Source of the DNA: JBBQSN01 sp963825505
GTDB lineage: Bacteria; Actinomycetota; Actinomycetes; Actinomycetales; CAWJMD01
DNA length: 64,000 bases
NCBI GenBank assembly: GCA_963825505.1
Contig: CAWGTL010000018.1
Location: 186,001-250,000, forward strand
Direction: 5' to 3'
The translations under genes and the position numbers were made by a program. The notes beneath the pieces are model-generated. The model was given only the letters and a program-made list of their open reading frames with translations, searched no databases and was not told the DNA's origin. Positions within the stretch are counted from its first letter, which is position 1. Every line of letters starts with the position of its first letter. Positions 51,460-59,511 of the stretch are shown piece by piece.

Positions 51460-51720
51460 TCAGCGGTCGGTGCGCGAGTCGTGGTTGGTGTGGTTCGGGC
51501 TGTCGTCGACCACGCGGCCGTGCAGCGGCGGCTCGGCGCCGGTGTCGTCGCGACGACGCGGTTCGTCCTCGCGCATCTCCTTGACCTCGCTCTTGAAGAT
51601 GCGCATCGACCGACCCAGGCTCCGCGCGGCGCCGGGCAGCTTGTTGGCCCCGAAGACCAGCACGATGATCACCACGAGGACCAGGAGCAGCCACGGGTTG
51701 TCGGCCAGGTTCTTGAACAC
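51460..51720 (-). CDS. tatA: twin-arginine translocase subunit TatA, 86 aa
   Basis: GTG 51720. One N-terminal TM (NPWLLLVLVVIIVLVFG) followed by the conserved FGANKLPGAARSLGRSMRIFKSEVKEM amphipathic helix and a polar tail. Forms the Tat pore. Operon tatA-tatC-lipid kinase; no TatB homologue visible, as is common in actinobacteria. The tail is charged and disordered. Confidence 0.95.
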   Translation of the reverse strand: MFKNLADNPWLLLVLVVIIVLVFGANKLPGAARSLGRSMRIFKSEVKEMREDEPRRRDDTGAEPPLHGRVVDDSPNHTNHDSRTDR

Positions 51721-51769
51721 AGTCAGTGCCCCTTCGTCGGTCGGGATCTCCGGTCGGGACCCGCCGCGT

Positions 51770-52000
51770 TCATCGTACGTCCTGCTCGCGGGCAGCGAGG
51801 TACTCGGCGTCCTCGGCCAGCCGCGTGGCGAGCCAGGCGTCGAAGGCCGACTGGGCCTGCGCCTGGGTGTCGGCGACGCGTCGGGAGGTGGCCGACACCT
51901 CGCGCAGGAGGGCCCGGAACTGCCGGTACAGCCGCCAGCCGAGCAGCCCCAGCACGAACAGGGACACCAGGACGAGCGAGACCCACATCCACCACGTCAC
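51770..52000 (-). CDS. small membrane-anchored hypothetical protein, 76 aa
   Basis: GTG 52000. One N-terminal TM (WWMWVSLVLVSLFVLGLLGWRLYRQFRALL) with a Glu/Gln/Ala-rich helical tail (EVSATSRRVADTQAQAQSAFDAWL), likely a coiled coil. Reminiscent of small proteins found beside tat genes in actinobacteria, but I cannot name a family. 49 bp before tatA in the same direction and probably co-transcribed. Function unknown. Confidence 0.65.
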   Translation of the reverse strand: MTWWMWVSLVLVSLFVLGLLGWRLYRQFRALLREVSATSRRVADTQAQAQSAFDAWLATRLAEDAEYLAAREQDVR

Positions 52001-52081
52001 CCGGGGAGGGTAACCGCCGGGCCCCCCGGCGGCCCGGCGGGGACCCCGTCCCAGGGGACGGGCTCACCGAGGTCACGCACC

Positions 52082-52112
52082 ACCGCGGACGCGGTCGGTG
52101 CGGGTCCGCGGT
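52082..52112. terminator. hairpin at the 3' end of the zinc-ribbon gene
   Basis: ACCGCGGAC (52082-52090) pairs perfectly with GTCCGCGGT (52104-52112), loop 13, touching the stop at 52112. A second hairpin candidate (CCCGTCC/GGACGGG) lies near 52046-52061. Confidence 0.55.
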
Positions 52113-52483
52113 CAGCTGCGGGTGCGCTCGCCCTGTCCGGCGCGCGGGGTGTTGCCGTGCAGGGTCACGCTCGCGGCGGCGGCGACCAGGTCGGCGTTGT
52201 CGAGCCAGAGGGCGAAGTCGAGCACGTCGTCGTAGGAGATGGTCGGGCCGGCGTGCTCCTCGAGGGCCTCGGCAGGCACCTCCCAGTTCTCGGCGACGAC
52301 GCCGCCGGTGCGGAGCAGCTTGACGATCTCCGGGGCGGCGGGCTTGCGCACCTCGTCGCGGCACGTGGTGCACACGAAGGTGTAGTACGACCAGACGGGC
52401 ACCGAGCAGACGACGAGCCGCACCTGCGGCGGCGTCAGGTCGATGTCTCCGCAGCACGGGCACGACGCCTTGATCGTGGTCAT
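52112..52483 (-). CDS. small zinc-ribbon hypothetical protein, 123 aa
   Basis: ATG 52483 with AGGAGGGGAGG upstream. A zinc ribbon is suggested by CPCC (residues 8-11) and CTTC (38-41), with hydrophobic strands between, then an acidic helical C-terminal half (APEIVKLLRTGGVVAENWEVPAEALEEH). It lies between tatA-side genes and pafC, in the same direction. Similar proteins are seen near this locus in other actinobacteria, but function is unknown. Confidence 0.7.
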   Translation of the reverse strand: MTTIKASCPCCGDIDLTPPQVRLVVCSVPVWSYYTFVCTTCRDEVRKPAAPEIVKLLRTGGVVAENWEVPAEALEEHAGPTISYDDVLDFALWLDNADLVAAAASVTLHGNTPRAGQGERTRS

Positions 52484-52579
52484 GTCGTGCCTCCCCTCCT
52501 GGTGCCGGCCCCTGCGGGCCTCCCTGGTCGGTCCGGCGTCTGCCGTCCGCCTTCCTGCTGTGCAGAAGACTTCGGCTCA

Positions 52580-52604
52580 CCGGGCAGGGGGCTTGAGCGC
52601 CCGG
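52580..52604. terminator. possible hairpin downstream of pafC
   Basis: CCGGGC (52580-52585) and GCCCGG (52599-52604), loop 13, in the 189-bp gap between pafC and the zinc-ribbon gene. Stem only 6 bp, so weak. Confidence 0.35.
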
Positions 52605-52672
52605 ACGGGTCAATCCTGGGCACGACGACGGGCTCCGGCGTGGACGTGGGAGGTGTTGCGCGGCCCCGGGTC

Positions 52673-53666
52673 TCAGGCGGGGTCGGCGTAGGCCGCGAGG
52701 GCGGCCGACGCGGTGCCGGCCACCAGCGCGGCGAGCTCGGCCGGCTCGGCCACGACGACACCGCCTCCCGAGCGCAGCACGAGCTGGCGGACCCACCCGG
52801 TGTCGCTGACCCGCAGCCGCAGCCGTGCGCCGCCGCCCGGCAGGTCGTCGACGTCCTCGTAGGGATAGGCGTCGACCACCCAGCGGTAGCCCGGGGCCAG
52901 GTCGAGGGTCACCAGCAGGTCCGACGGCGAGGGCTGGAACAGCGAGTCGTCGAGGTCGCGGCTGACCGCCTGCGGCGGAGGCGTCCCGTCGACGTCGAGC
53001 ACCCGGGCGTCGAGCACCCGGCCGAGCCGGAACAGCCGGACGGCGTCGGCGCGGTGGCACCAGCCCTCGAGGTAGATGTGGCCCTCGAGGCTGAGCAGCC
53101 GCATGGGGTCGACGTCGCGCTCGGTGGCCTCGTCGCGGCCCGGGCACGTGGTACCTCAGGTGCAGGCGCCGGCTCCGGTCCACGGCGTCGCGCACGCGGG
53201 CCAGCAGGGCGGGGTCGAGGTCGTCGTCGAGGGCGACGCTCACCACGCCGGCTGCCTCGCCGGCGTCGCCGGTGGCGGCCGAGAGCTTCGCCAGCGCGCC
53301 GTCGAGGGCCACGCGGTCGCCCGCTCCCGGCGTCTCGGCGAGGGTGCGCAGCCCCACCAGGAGGGCGACCGCCTCGTCGAGCGCGAGGCGCAGCGGCCGG
53401 GCGATGGTGTCGGCGTTGCTGACGAAGACCTCGCCGCCCTCCCACTCGGCCTCGATCAGGTCGCCCGGGAGCCCGCCGGGCAGACCGCAGAGGAACAGCA
53501 GCTGGAGGTCGGCGACCAGCTCGTCCTCGGTGAGACCGAAGTGCTCGGCCGCCTCCTGGACGGGCACGCCCTGGCGCTCGACCAGGTACGGGACCATCGA
53601 CAGCAGCCGTGACAGGCGGTCCGTGGCGCTCTGCTGGCTGGCGGCGCGCCGGGCGGGCTGGGTCAC
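52673..53666 (-). CDS. pafC: WYL-domain regulator PafC, frameshifted in the middle (about 330 aa)
   Basis: GTG 53666 overlaps the pafB stop. N-terminal winged HTH (DRLSRLLSMVPYLVERQGVPVQEAAEHFGLTEDELVADLQLLFLCGLPG), then the WYL domain. The frame is broken in the WYL domain at about 53141-53152: the first half ends RLHLRYHVPG, and removing one base gives RDEATERDVDPMRLLSLEGHIYLEGWCHRADAVRLFRL to the stop at 52673. PafB and PafC form a heterodimeric DNA-damage-responsive activator in mycobacteria, not part of pupylation itself despite the name. If the break were real this regulator would be inactive. Confidence 0.85.
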
Positions 53667-54631
53667 GGCGTCTCCCCCGTCCCGCCGTGCGCGGTGGCCG
53701 TGCCGCGCAGCCGCGCGACGACGGCCTCGCGCAGGTCGTCGGGCCCCTCGACGACCGCGGCGGCGCCCAGCGCGGCGACCTCCTCGGCGAGGTCGTCGAC
53801 GTCGACGAAGGGGATCTCCAGGACCGTCAGGTCGGTGCTCGCGCCCGTGCGCCGGCGCAGGCCCAGGCCCGCCCCCTCGGCGAGGCGGACGGTGGCGGTG
53901 CGCGTGGCGCTGCGCGGGTCGGCGTTCTCGACCATCGCGCGGGCGTCGACGTCGGGCGGCGGCAGCACCGAGCCGGCCGGGCCCACCACCGTGGGCTGCC
54001 CCTCGATCCTCGACAGCCGGAACACCCGCGGCGCGTCGCGGTCGCGGTCGTGGCCGACGAGGTACCAGCGGCCGTGCCACGACGTGATCCGCCACGGTTC
54101 GACCGTGCGCTGGGCCGGCTCCCCGCGTCCGCCGGTGCGGTAGGCGAACCGCACGGGCGCGCGGTCGCGGGTGGCCTCGTACAACCGGGCGAAGGCCGGC
54201 TCGGTGGTCTGCACCCGCGGCTCGACGCCGACGATCGAGGTGTCCGTCGCGACGCCCAGGGCCTTGAGCTTGACCATCGCCCGGGAGGCGGCGCCGGCGA
54301 GCGTCGCCTGCTGCCAGACCCGCGAGGCCAGGCCGAGGACGGCCAGCTCGGCCGGGGTGAACGAGATCTCCGGCATCACGTAGGCGTCGCGGTCGATCCG
54401 GTACCCGTGCTCGTCCTCGAACCAGGCGGACCCGCCGCCGGTGATCACGGGGACGCCCAGCTCACGCAGATCGTCCTTGTCGCGCTCGAACATCCGGTCG
54501 AAGGCGGCGTCGGTCGCGGCCTCACCGTACTGGGGGACGGCGGCGCGGATCTGGTCCTTGGTCAGCCACTGCCGCGTGGCCAGCAGGGCGATGACGAGGT
54601 TGAGCAGACGCTCGGTGCGGCGGGCTGACAT
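53663..54631 (-). CDS. pafB: WYL-domain regulator PafB, 322 aa
   Basis: ATG 54631. HTH RTERLLNLVIALLATRQWLTKDQIRAAVPQYGEAATDAAFDRMFERDKDDLRELGVPV, then the WYL domain with APVRFAYRTGGRGEPAQRTVEPWRITSWHGRWYLVGHDRDRDAPRVFRLSRI (RXXRXXHXXR pocket region). It acts with PafC to activate DNA-repair genes, probably sensing single-stranded DNA through the WYL pocket. Upstream, TATAGG/TAGGTT (54641-54648) gives a near-leaderless promoter. Intact reading frame. Confidence 0.93.
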   Translation of the reverse strand: MSARRTERLLNLVIALLATRQWLTKDQIRAAVPQYGEAATDAAFDRMFERDKDDLRELGVPVITGGGSAWFEDEHGYRIDRDAYVMPEISFTPAELAVLGLASRVWQQATLAGAASRAMVKLKALGVATDTSIVGVEPRVQTTEPAFARLYEATRDRAPVRFAYRTGGRGEPAQRTVEPWRITSWHGRWYLVGHDRDRDAPRVFRLSRIEGQPTVVGPAGSVLPPPDVDARAMVENADPRSATRTATVRLAEGAGLGLRRRTGASTDLTVLEIPFVDVDDLAEEVAALGAAAVVEGPDDLREAVVARLRGTATAHGGTGETP

Positions 54632-54640
54632 CGTGCGCCA

Positions 54641-54716
54641 AACCTATACGGCCCGCCCCTCCGGTACGTGCAGGACGTCGCCGCCGACCTCTACCGACCC
54701 GCCCCTCCAGTAGCGT
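54641..54716. promoter_or_regulatory. divergent promoter region of pafB and the DUF3866 gene
   Basis: In the 91-bp gap, TAGGTT on the minus strand (54646-54641, 9 bases before pafB) and TAGCGT on the plus strand (54711-54716, 6 bases before GTG 54723) form back-to-back -10 boxes. Both messages would be leaderless or almost so. Confidence 0.45.
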
Positions 54717-54722
54717 CGCGAC

Positions 54723-55889
54723 GTGCACCCGACGACTCCCGGTCCTGACGCCGAGGGCCCTGTCGCCGACCCCGCCGGCGTCGTGCGCTGGCGGCGCGGC
54801 ACCGTCACCGGCGTCCGGCGGACGTGGCCCGGTGCCTGCGAGCTCGACGTCGTGGTCACCGACCCCGACGGCTCGCAGCGTCCCGCCCGTGCGCTGGCCT
54901 ACCCGGCCCTGGTGGGGCTCCCCCGGGCCGGGGACGCCGTCCTGCTCAACACCTCCGCGCTCGACCGCTCCCTCGGCACGGGCGGCTACGCGCTCGTGGT
55001 GGCGGTACCGGACCGGCTCCCGGACGATCCGCCGGACGGCCCCGGCCACCTGGTCAAGGCCCGCTACACCCCTCTGCAGGCGATGGTGCTCGGCGTCGAC
55101 GAGCAGGAGTCCGACCAGCACGAGCAGCTGCGCGAGGCCGACGACCTCGGCGCGATGCCCGTCGTGGTGGCCGACCTCCACTCCGCGCTGCCGGCGGTGC
55201 TGGCCGGCGCGCGGGCGGACGGGGCGGCGCCCCGGGCGGTGTACGTGATGACCGACGGCGGCGCCCTGCCGGCGTGGTTCTCCCGCTCGGCCGCGACGCT
55301 GCGCGAGCAGGGCTGGCTCGCGGCCACCGTGAGCGTCGGTCAGGCGTTCGGCGGCGACCTCGAGGCGGTCACCCTGCACACGGGTCTGCTCGCCGCGCGG
55401 CACGTGCTCGGTGCCGACCTCGTCGTGGTCGCCCAGGGGCCGGGCAACCTGGGCACGGGCACCCGCTGGGGGTTCTCGGGCGTCGCGGCGGGCGACGCGG
55501 TCAACGCGGCCGCGGTGCTGGGAGGTCGGCCGGTGGCGAGCCTGCGCGTCTCCGGTGCCGACCCGCGCGGGCGGCACGCCGGTGTCTCGCACCACAGCCT
55601 CACCGCCTACGGGCGGGTGGCGCTGGCCCCGGCCGACGTCGTGGTGCCCGACCTCGAGGGGCACGTGGAGGACGGGCTGGCCGCGCAGGTGCAGCAGGAG
55701 GTGCTCCCGCTCGGCGCGCCGCAGGGCCGGCACCGGCTGGTGCCGGTGGGGTGCGACGGCCTGCTCGAGGCCCTGCGCGGTTGCCCGGTGGGCCTGTCGA
55801 CGATGGGACGCGGCCTCGACGACGACGCCTCGCCGTTCCTCGCCGCCGCCGCCGCGGGCCGCCACGCCACCGCCCTGCTCGGCACCTGA
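54723..55889 (+). CDS. DUF3866 family protein, 388 aa
   Basis: GTG 54723. The N-terminal beta-rich part (GVVRWRRGTVTGVRRTWPGACELDVVVTDPDGSQRPARALAYPALVGLPRAGDAVLLNTSALDRSLGTGGYALVVAVPD) and central alpha/beta domain (VYVMTDGGALPAWFSRSAATLREQGWLAATVSVGQAFGGDLEAVTLHTGLLAARHVLGADLVVVAQGPGNLGTGTRWGFSG) match DUF3866, a family widespread next to pafBC. QGPGNLGTG is its most conserved loop. The role is unknown; conserved position beside pafB suggests a link with DNA repair or proteasome functions, an inference. Confidence 0.88.
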   Translation: MHPTTPGPDAEGPVADPAGVVRWRRGTVTGVRRTWPGACELDVVVTDPDGSQRPARALAYPALVGLPRAGDAVLLNTSALDRSLGTGGYALVVAVPDRLPDDPPDGPGHLVKARYTPLQAMVLGVDEQESDQHEQLREADDLGAMPVVVADLHSALPAVLAGARADGAAPRAVYVMTDGGALPAWFSRSAATLREQGWLAATVSVGQAFGGDLEAVTLHTGLLAARHVLGADLVVVAQGPGNLGTGTRWGFSGVAAGDAVNAAAVLGGRPVASLRVSGADPRGRHAGVSHHSLTAYGRVALAPADVVVPDLEGHVEDGLAAQVQQEVLPLGAPQGRHRLVPVGCDGLLEALRGCPVGLSTMGRGLDDDASPFLAAAAAGRHATALLGT

Positions 55890-55914
55890 CCGACGGGCTG
55901 GACGAGCCGCCGGG

Positions 55915-56292
55915 TCAGCGGACGCCGACGAGGTCGACGACGAAGATCAGCGTCTCGTTCGGCTTGATCGCGCCGCCGGCGCCGCGCTCGCCGTAGGCGA
56001 GGTGCGCCGGGATCGTCAGCTTGCGACGGCCGCCGACCTTCATGCCCTCGATGCCCTGGTCCCAGCCGGCGATCACCTGGCCGACGCCGAGGCGGAAGTC
56101 GAGGGCCTGGCCGCGGTTCCACGACGCGTCGAACTCCTCGCCGGTCGAGAACGCGACGCCGACGTAGTGGCACGAGACGGTGCTGCCGCGGGTGGCCTCG
56201 GGGCCGTCCCCGACGGAGACGTCCTCGACGACCAGGTCGGCCGGCGGCTCGCCGCCGGGGAACTCGATCTCGGGACGGGTCGGCTGGCTCAC
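55915..56292 (-). CDS. FKBP-type peptidyl-prolyl isomerase, cytoplasmic, 125 aa
   Basis: ATG 56292. FKBP fold: VSCHYVGVAFSTGEEFDASWNRGQALDFRLGVGQVIAGWDQGIEGMKVGGRRKLTIPAHLAYGERGAGGAIKPNETLIFVVDLV holds the whole binding pocket (Tyr-, Asp-, Phe-, Val-Ile and Tyr-bearing positions). No signal peptide. It catalyses prolyl cis-trans isomerisation. Tandem with the FKBP lipoprotein gene, gap 34 bp. Confidence 0.93.
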   Translation of the reverse strand: MSQPTRPEIEFPGGEPPADLVVEDVSVGDGPEATRGSTVSCHYVGVAFSTGEEFDASWNRGQALDFRLGVGQVIAGWDQGIEGMKVGGRRKLTIPAHLAYGERGAGGAIKPNETLIFVVDLVGVR

Positions 56293-56326
56293 GTGCGTTT
56301 CCTCCTGGGTGGGGGGTGGCGGCGCG

Positions 56327-57295
56327 CTACTGCGCGTCGAGGATGTCGAAGACGAAGACCAGGGTGTCGGTGACCGGCTCGGACGCGCCCTCGCTGGCGA
56401 CCTCCGGAGGGACGGTGAGCATCACCTGCGAGCCGACCGTCTTGGTCTCCAGGCCGGCGATGATGGCCGGCATCACCTGGCCCTGGATGAGCGGGAGGGG
56501 GACCGCGGCGCCGTTGGCCCACGAGGACTCGATCACCTCGCCCGTGGCCCACTTCACCAGCGTGTACTGGACCGTGAGCGTCTGGTTCTCGGCCACCGGC
56601 GCGCCGGCGCCGATGACGAGGTCGGTGACGAGCAGCTCGGTGGGGGGCGGGCCGGCGGGCACCGTGATCGTGGGGGCGCCGTCCTCGCCCAGGGTCACCG
56701 TGGGCAGCCCTGCGACCGGCGGGACCGCGGTGCCGGCCGCGCGCTTCAGCACGTCGACGGCGTCGAGCACGTCGATGACGAACAGCAGGCTGTCGTCCTC
56801 CTCGATGCCCGCGTCGGGCTGGCCGCCGGCCGGGCCGTAGCCGTCGTCCGGGGTGATGCCCACGAGCACGCGCGACCCGATCGTGACGCCCTCCAGCCCG
56901 GAGATGAACCCGTCGATCAGCTGACCCTCCTCGAGCACGAAGCTGGCCGGCTGGTCCGGGGTGTCGAAGGAGGTGTCGAACTCCATGCCGTCGCGTCCGT
57001 TGACCCCGAGGTAGTTGAGGATCACCTTCTGGCCGAGCTCGACCGGGGCACCCGTGCCCTCGACCAGGACCCGCCGCTCGGTCGTCGAGGCGCGGAACTC
57101 GCCGTCGTAGGCGACCGTCGGCTTCTCCCCCACCTCGCCGGTCACCTCGACGTCCGCGACGTCGCTGGTGACGACCGCCGACGGCGACGGCTCGGGGTCC
57201 TCGGGGTCCGCGCACGCACCCAGCAGCACCGCCGGGAGCACGAGCGCGAGCAGCAGACGGCGCGGGACGAGGCGTCCGAGGAGGGGGCGAGGCAC
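56327..57295 (-). CDS. FKBP-type isomerase lipoprotein with two FKBP domains, 322 aa
   Basis: GTG 57295. Signal peptide with lipobox VLLGAC at residues ~22-27. Then two FKBP-like domains (about 75-165 and 190-320): QKVILNYLGVNGRDGMEFDTSFDTPDQPASFVLEEGQLIDGFISGLEGVTIGSRVLVGITPDDGYG in the first and QTLTVQYTLVKWATGEVIESSW...MPAIIAGLETKTVGSQVMLTVPPEVA in the second. An extracytoplasmic folding factor tethered to the membrane. TAGGGT lies 6 bases upstream. Confidence 0.92.
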   Translation of the reverse strand: MPRPLLGRLVPRRLLLALVLPAVLLGACADPEDPEPSPSAVVTSDVADVEVTGEVGEKPTVAYDGEFRASTTERRVLVEGTGAPVELGQKVILNYLGVNGRDGMEFDTSFDTPDQPASFVLEEGQLIDGFISGLEGVTIGSRVLVGITPDDGYGPAGGQPDAGIEEDDSLLFVIDVLDAVDVLKRAAGTAVPPVAGLPTVTLGEDGAPTITVPAGPPPTELLVTDLVIGAGAPVAENQTLTVQYTLVKWATGEVIESSWANGAAVPLPLIQGQVMPAIIAGLETKTVGSQVMLTVPPEVASEGASEPVTDTLVFVFDILDAQ

Positions 57296-57301
57296 CAGGA
57301 G

Positions 57302-57307
57302 ACCCTA
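57302..57307 (-). promoter_or_regulatory. -10 box TAGGGT for the FKBP lipoprotein gene
   Basis: Minus-strand TAGGGT, 6 bases before GTG 57295, leaderless type; separates this gene from pafA. Confidence 0.5.
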
Positions 57308-57333
57308 GCCTCCGGACCTGGGAGCCCCTGATC

Positions 57334-57366
57334 GACCCGACCCCGATGGGACGAGCGGGTCGGGTC
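57334..57366. terminator. hairpin after pafA
   Basis: GACCCGACCC (57334-57343) pairs perfectly with GGGTCGGGTC (57357-57366), loop 13, touching the pafA stop (57365). It separates pafA from the FKBP genes. Confidence 0.7.
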
Positions 57367-58726
57367 ACATCCCGGCGATGAGCCGTTCCACCCGCTCGTC
57401 GACGCTGCGGAAGGGGTCCTTGCACAGGACGGTGCGCTGGGCCTGGTCGTTGAGCTTGAGGTGCACCCAGTCGACGGTGAAGTCGCGGCGCTGCTCCTGC
57501 GCCCGGCGGACGAAGTCGCCGCGCAGCTTGGCGCGGGTGGTCTGCGGCGGTGTGCTGGTGGCCGCGAACACCTCGATGTCGGTGGTCACCCGCTCCACCA
57601 GCCCGCGGGCCGCCATCAGGTTGTACAGGCCGCGTTTGCGCGAGATGTCGTGGTACGCCAGGTCGAGCCGGGCGATCCGCGGGCTCGACAACGGCAGGTC
57701 GTGCTTGGCCCGGTAGCGCTCGATCATCCTGTGCTTGATCGCCCAGTCCAGCTCGCGGTCGACCAGCGAGTGGTCCTGCTCGGCCACCGCGCGCAGCCCG
57801 CGCTCCCACAGGTCGAGCACGCGCTTGGTGGTGGGCGTGTGCAGGCCCCGGTCGTCGACGAACGCGGCGGCCCGCTCCAGGTACTCGCGCTGGACGTCGA
57901 GCGCGCTCGCCTGGCGGCCGTTGGCCAGCCGCACCGTGACGCGGCCGGTGAGGTCGTGGCTGATCTCGCGGATCGCCCGGATCGGGTTCTCCAGCGTGAG
58001 GTCGCGGACCGGGAGGCCGGCCTCGATCATCCGCAGCACGAGGTCGACCCCGCCGACCTTGAGCATCGTCGTGGTCTCGGACATGTTCGAGTCGCCGACG
58101 ATCACGTGCAGCCGCCGGTAGCGCTCGGCGTCGGCGTGCGGCTCGTCGCGGGTGTTGATGATGGGTCGCGACCGCGTGGTGGCGCTCGACACGCCCTCCC
58201 AGATGTGGTCCGCCCGCTGGGAGAACGTGTACAGCGGGCCGCGCGGCGTCGACAGCACCTTCCCCGCCCCCACCAGCACCTGCCGGGTGACCAGGTAGGG
58301 GATCAGCACGTCGGACAGCCGGGAGAACTCCCCGCCGCGGCCCACGAGGTAGTTCTCGTGGCAGCCGTAGGAGTTGCCGGCCGAGTCGGTGTTGTTCTTG
58401 AACAGGAACACCTCGCCCTCGACGCCCTCCTCGCGCAGCCGGCGTTCGGCGTCGACCACCAGGCCCTCGAGGATCCGCTCCCCGGCGCGGTCGTGGACGA
58501 CCAGCTCGCGGACGTCGTCGCACTCCGGCGTCGCGTACTCCGGGTGCGACCCGACGTCGAGGTAGAGCCGGGCGCCGTTGCGCAGGAACACGTTCGAGGA
58601 GCGGCCCCAGGACACGACCTTGCGGAACAGGTAGCGGGCGACCTCGTCGGCCGACAGCTTGCGCTGGCCGTCGGCCACGCAGGTCACGCCGAACTCGGTC
58701 TCGATGCCGTAGATCCGCCGGTCCAT
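57365..58726 (-). CDS. pafA: Pup-protein ligase PafA, 453 aa
   Basis: Glutamine-synthetase-like fold. YGIETEFGVT carries the metal-binding Glu (residue ~9), KNNTDSAGNSYGCHENYLVGRG the catalytic Asp and HEN motif, then RPIINTRDEPHADAERYRRLHVIVGDSNMSETTTMLKVG (nucleotide/metal site). It couples the C-terminal Glu of Pup to substrate lysines using ATP. ATG 58726 with GAGGGAGC upstream. Length matches the family (~450). Confidence 0.97.
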   Translation of the reverse strand: MDRRIYGIETEFGVTCVADGQRKLSADEVARYLFRKVVSWGRSSNVFLRNGARLYLDVGSHPEYATPECDDVRELVVHDRAGERILEGLVVDAERRLREEGVEGEVFLFKNNTDSAGNSYGCHENYLVGRGGEFSRLSDVLIPYLVTRQVLVGAGKVLSTPRGPLYTFSQRADHIWEGVSSATTRSRPIINTRDEPHADAERYRRLHVIVGDSNMSETTTMLKVGGVDLVLRMIEAGLPVRDLTLENPIRAIREISHDLTGRVTVRLANGRQASALDVQREYLERAAAFVDDRGLHTPTTKRVLDLWERGLRAVAEQDHSLVDRELDWAIKHRMIERYRAKHDLPLSSPRIARLDLAYHDISRKRGLYNLMAARGLVERVTTDIEVFAATSTPPQTTRAKLRGDFVRRAQEQRRDFTVDWVHLKLNDQAQRTVLCKDPFRSVDERVERLIAGM

Positions 58727-58772
58727 GGGGCTCCCTCGTCGCGTCGGCCCAGCCTACGTCCCGCACGGTGGA

Positions 58773-58778
58773 TAGGGT
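58773..58778 (+). promoter_or_regulatory. -10 box TAGGGT for the membrane protein gene
   Basis: TAGGGT ends 7 bases before GTG 58786, which selects this start over GTG 58768 (that start would place the box inside the gene). Confidence 0.5.
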
Positions 58779-58785
58779 CGGGCGA

Positions 58786-59499
58786 GTGACCACCCACGGG
58801 GCCGGCGGGTCGTGGCGGCCGCCACAGGAGTCCGCCGCGGCCGAGCCGACGCCGGACGACGTCAAGCCCGCGGGATGTCGCCCGCCGCTCGTGAGCGTCC
58901 TCCTCGCAGCTGGTGGGGTCGTGACCGCCGTCCTGGTCCTGGGGTTCGTGCCCCGCCTGCTGCGCGAGGTGAGCGCGCCCGCGGTGTACGCCGTGGCCGG
59001 AGGCGACCACCGGGTCGCCGCCGTGCTCGTGGCCGTGCTGGCCGCCCTCCTGCTGCCCGCCGGTGCGGCGGTCGCGCACCTGGGCCGCCGGCACCGGGTC
59101 GCGTGGGGGCTGCTCGTGCCGGTCGTCGTCGTGGGCCTGTCGGTGTTCGCCCTGGCGCCCGGGCGCGGCGACTCCGGGAAGGTCGCGCGCGCTCTCGACG
59201 CGGTCGTCGCCACCCCGGGAGCGGGAGAGGTGCTCACGACCACGGCCGTGTTCGCCCTGCTCGCCGTCCTGGTGTCGTCGGTGCTCGCGGTGTTCGCCGG
59301 GCTCTGGTTCGACCGCCGGTCGCCGATCGAGGTCCAGCGCGGTCGGACCGGCTCCGACGAGCTGCTGCGCGCGGCCGGTGGCGAGGAGGGCGCGGCCGGA
59401 CGCGCCCGCGAGCGTCGGCGGCTGGCGGTCCAGGTCACCGCCTACGCGCTGGTCTGGACCCCCGTCGTCGTGGGCTGCCTGGTGCTCGCGCCGTCCTGA
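58786..59499 (+). CDS. hypothetical membrane protein with four predicted TM helices, 237 aa
   Basis: GTG 58786. A Pro-rich cytoplasmic N-terminus, then four TM helices (VSVLLAAGGVVTAVLVLGFV, VAAVLVAVLAALLLPAGAAV, WGLLVPVVVVGLSVFALA, TAVFALLAVLVSSVLAVFAG), a charged loop and a last C-terminal hydrophobic stretch. I recognise no family. It is on the opposite strand to the proteasome genes, between pafA and the GNAT gene, convergent with the latter (12 bp). Likely unrelated to pupylation. Confidence 0.7.
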   Translation: MTTHGAGGSWRPPQESAAAEPTPDDVKPAGCRPPLVSVLLAAGGVVTAVLVLGFVPRLLREVSAPAVYAVAGGDHRVAAVLVAVLAALLLPAGAAVAHLGRRHRVAWGLLVPVVVVGLSVFALAPGRGDSGKVARALDAVVATPGAGEVLTTTAVFALLAVLVSSVLAVFAGLWFDRRSPIEVQRGRTGSDELLRAAGGEEGAAGRARERRRLAVQVTAYALVWTPVVVGCLVLAPS

Positions 59500-59511
59500 C
59501 GGTTCGACCGG

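Noticed and set aside
53663..53666. pafB-pafC 4-base overlap as programmed frameshift
   Set aside because: GTGA overlaps occur at most operon junctions here; it is ordinary translational coupling.
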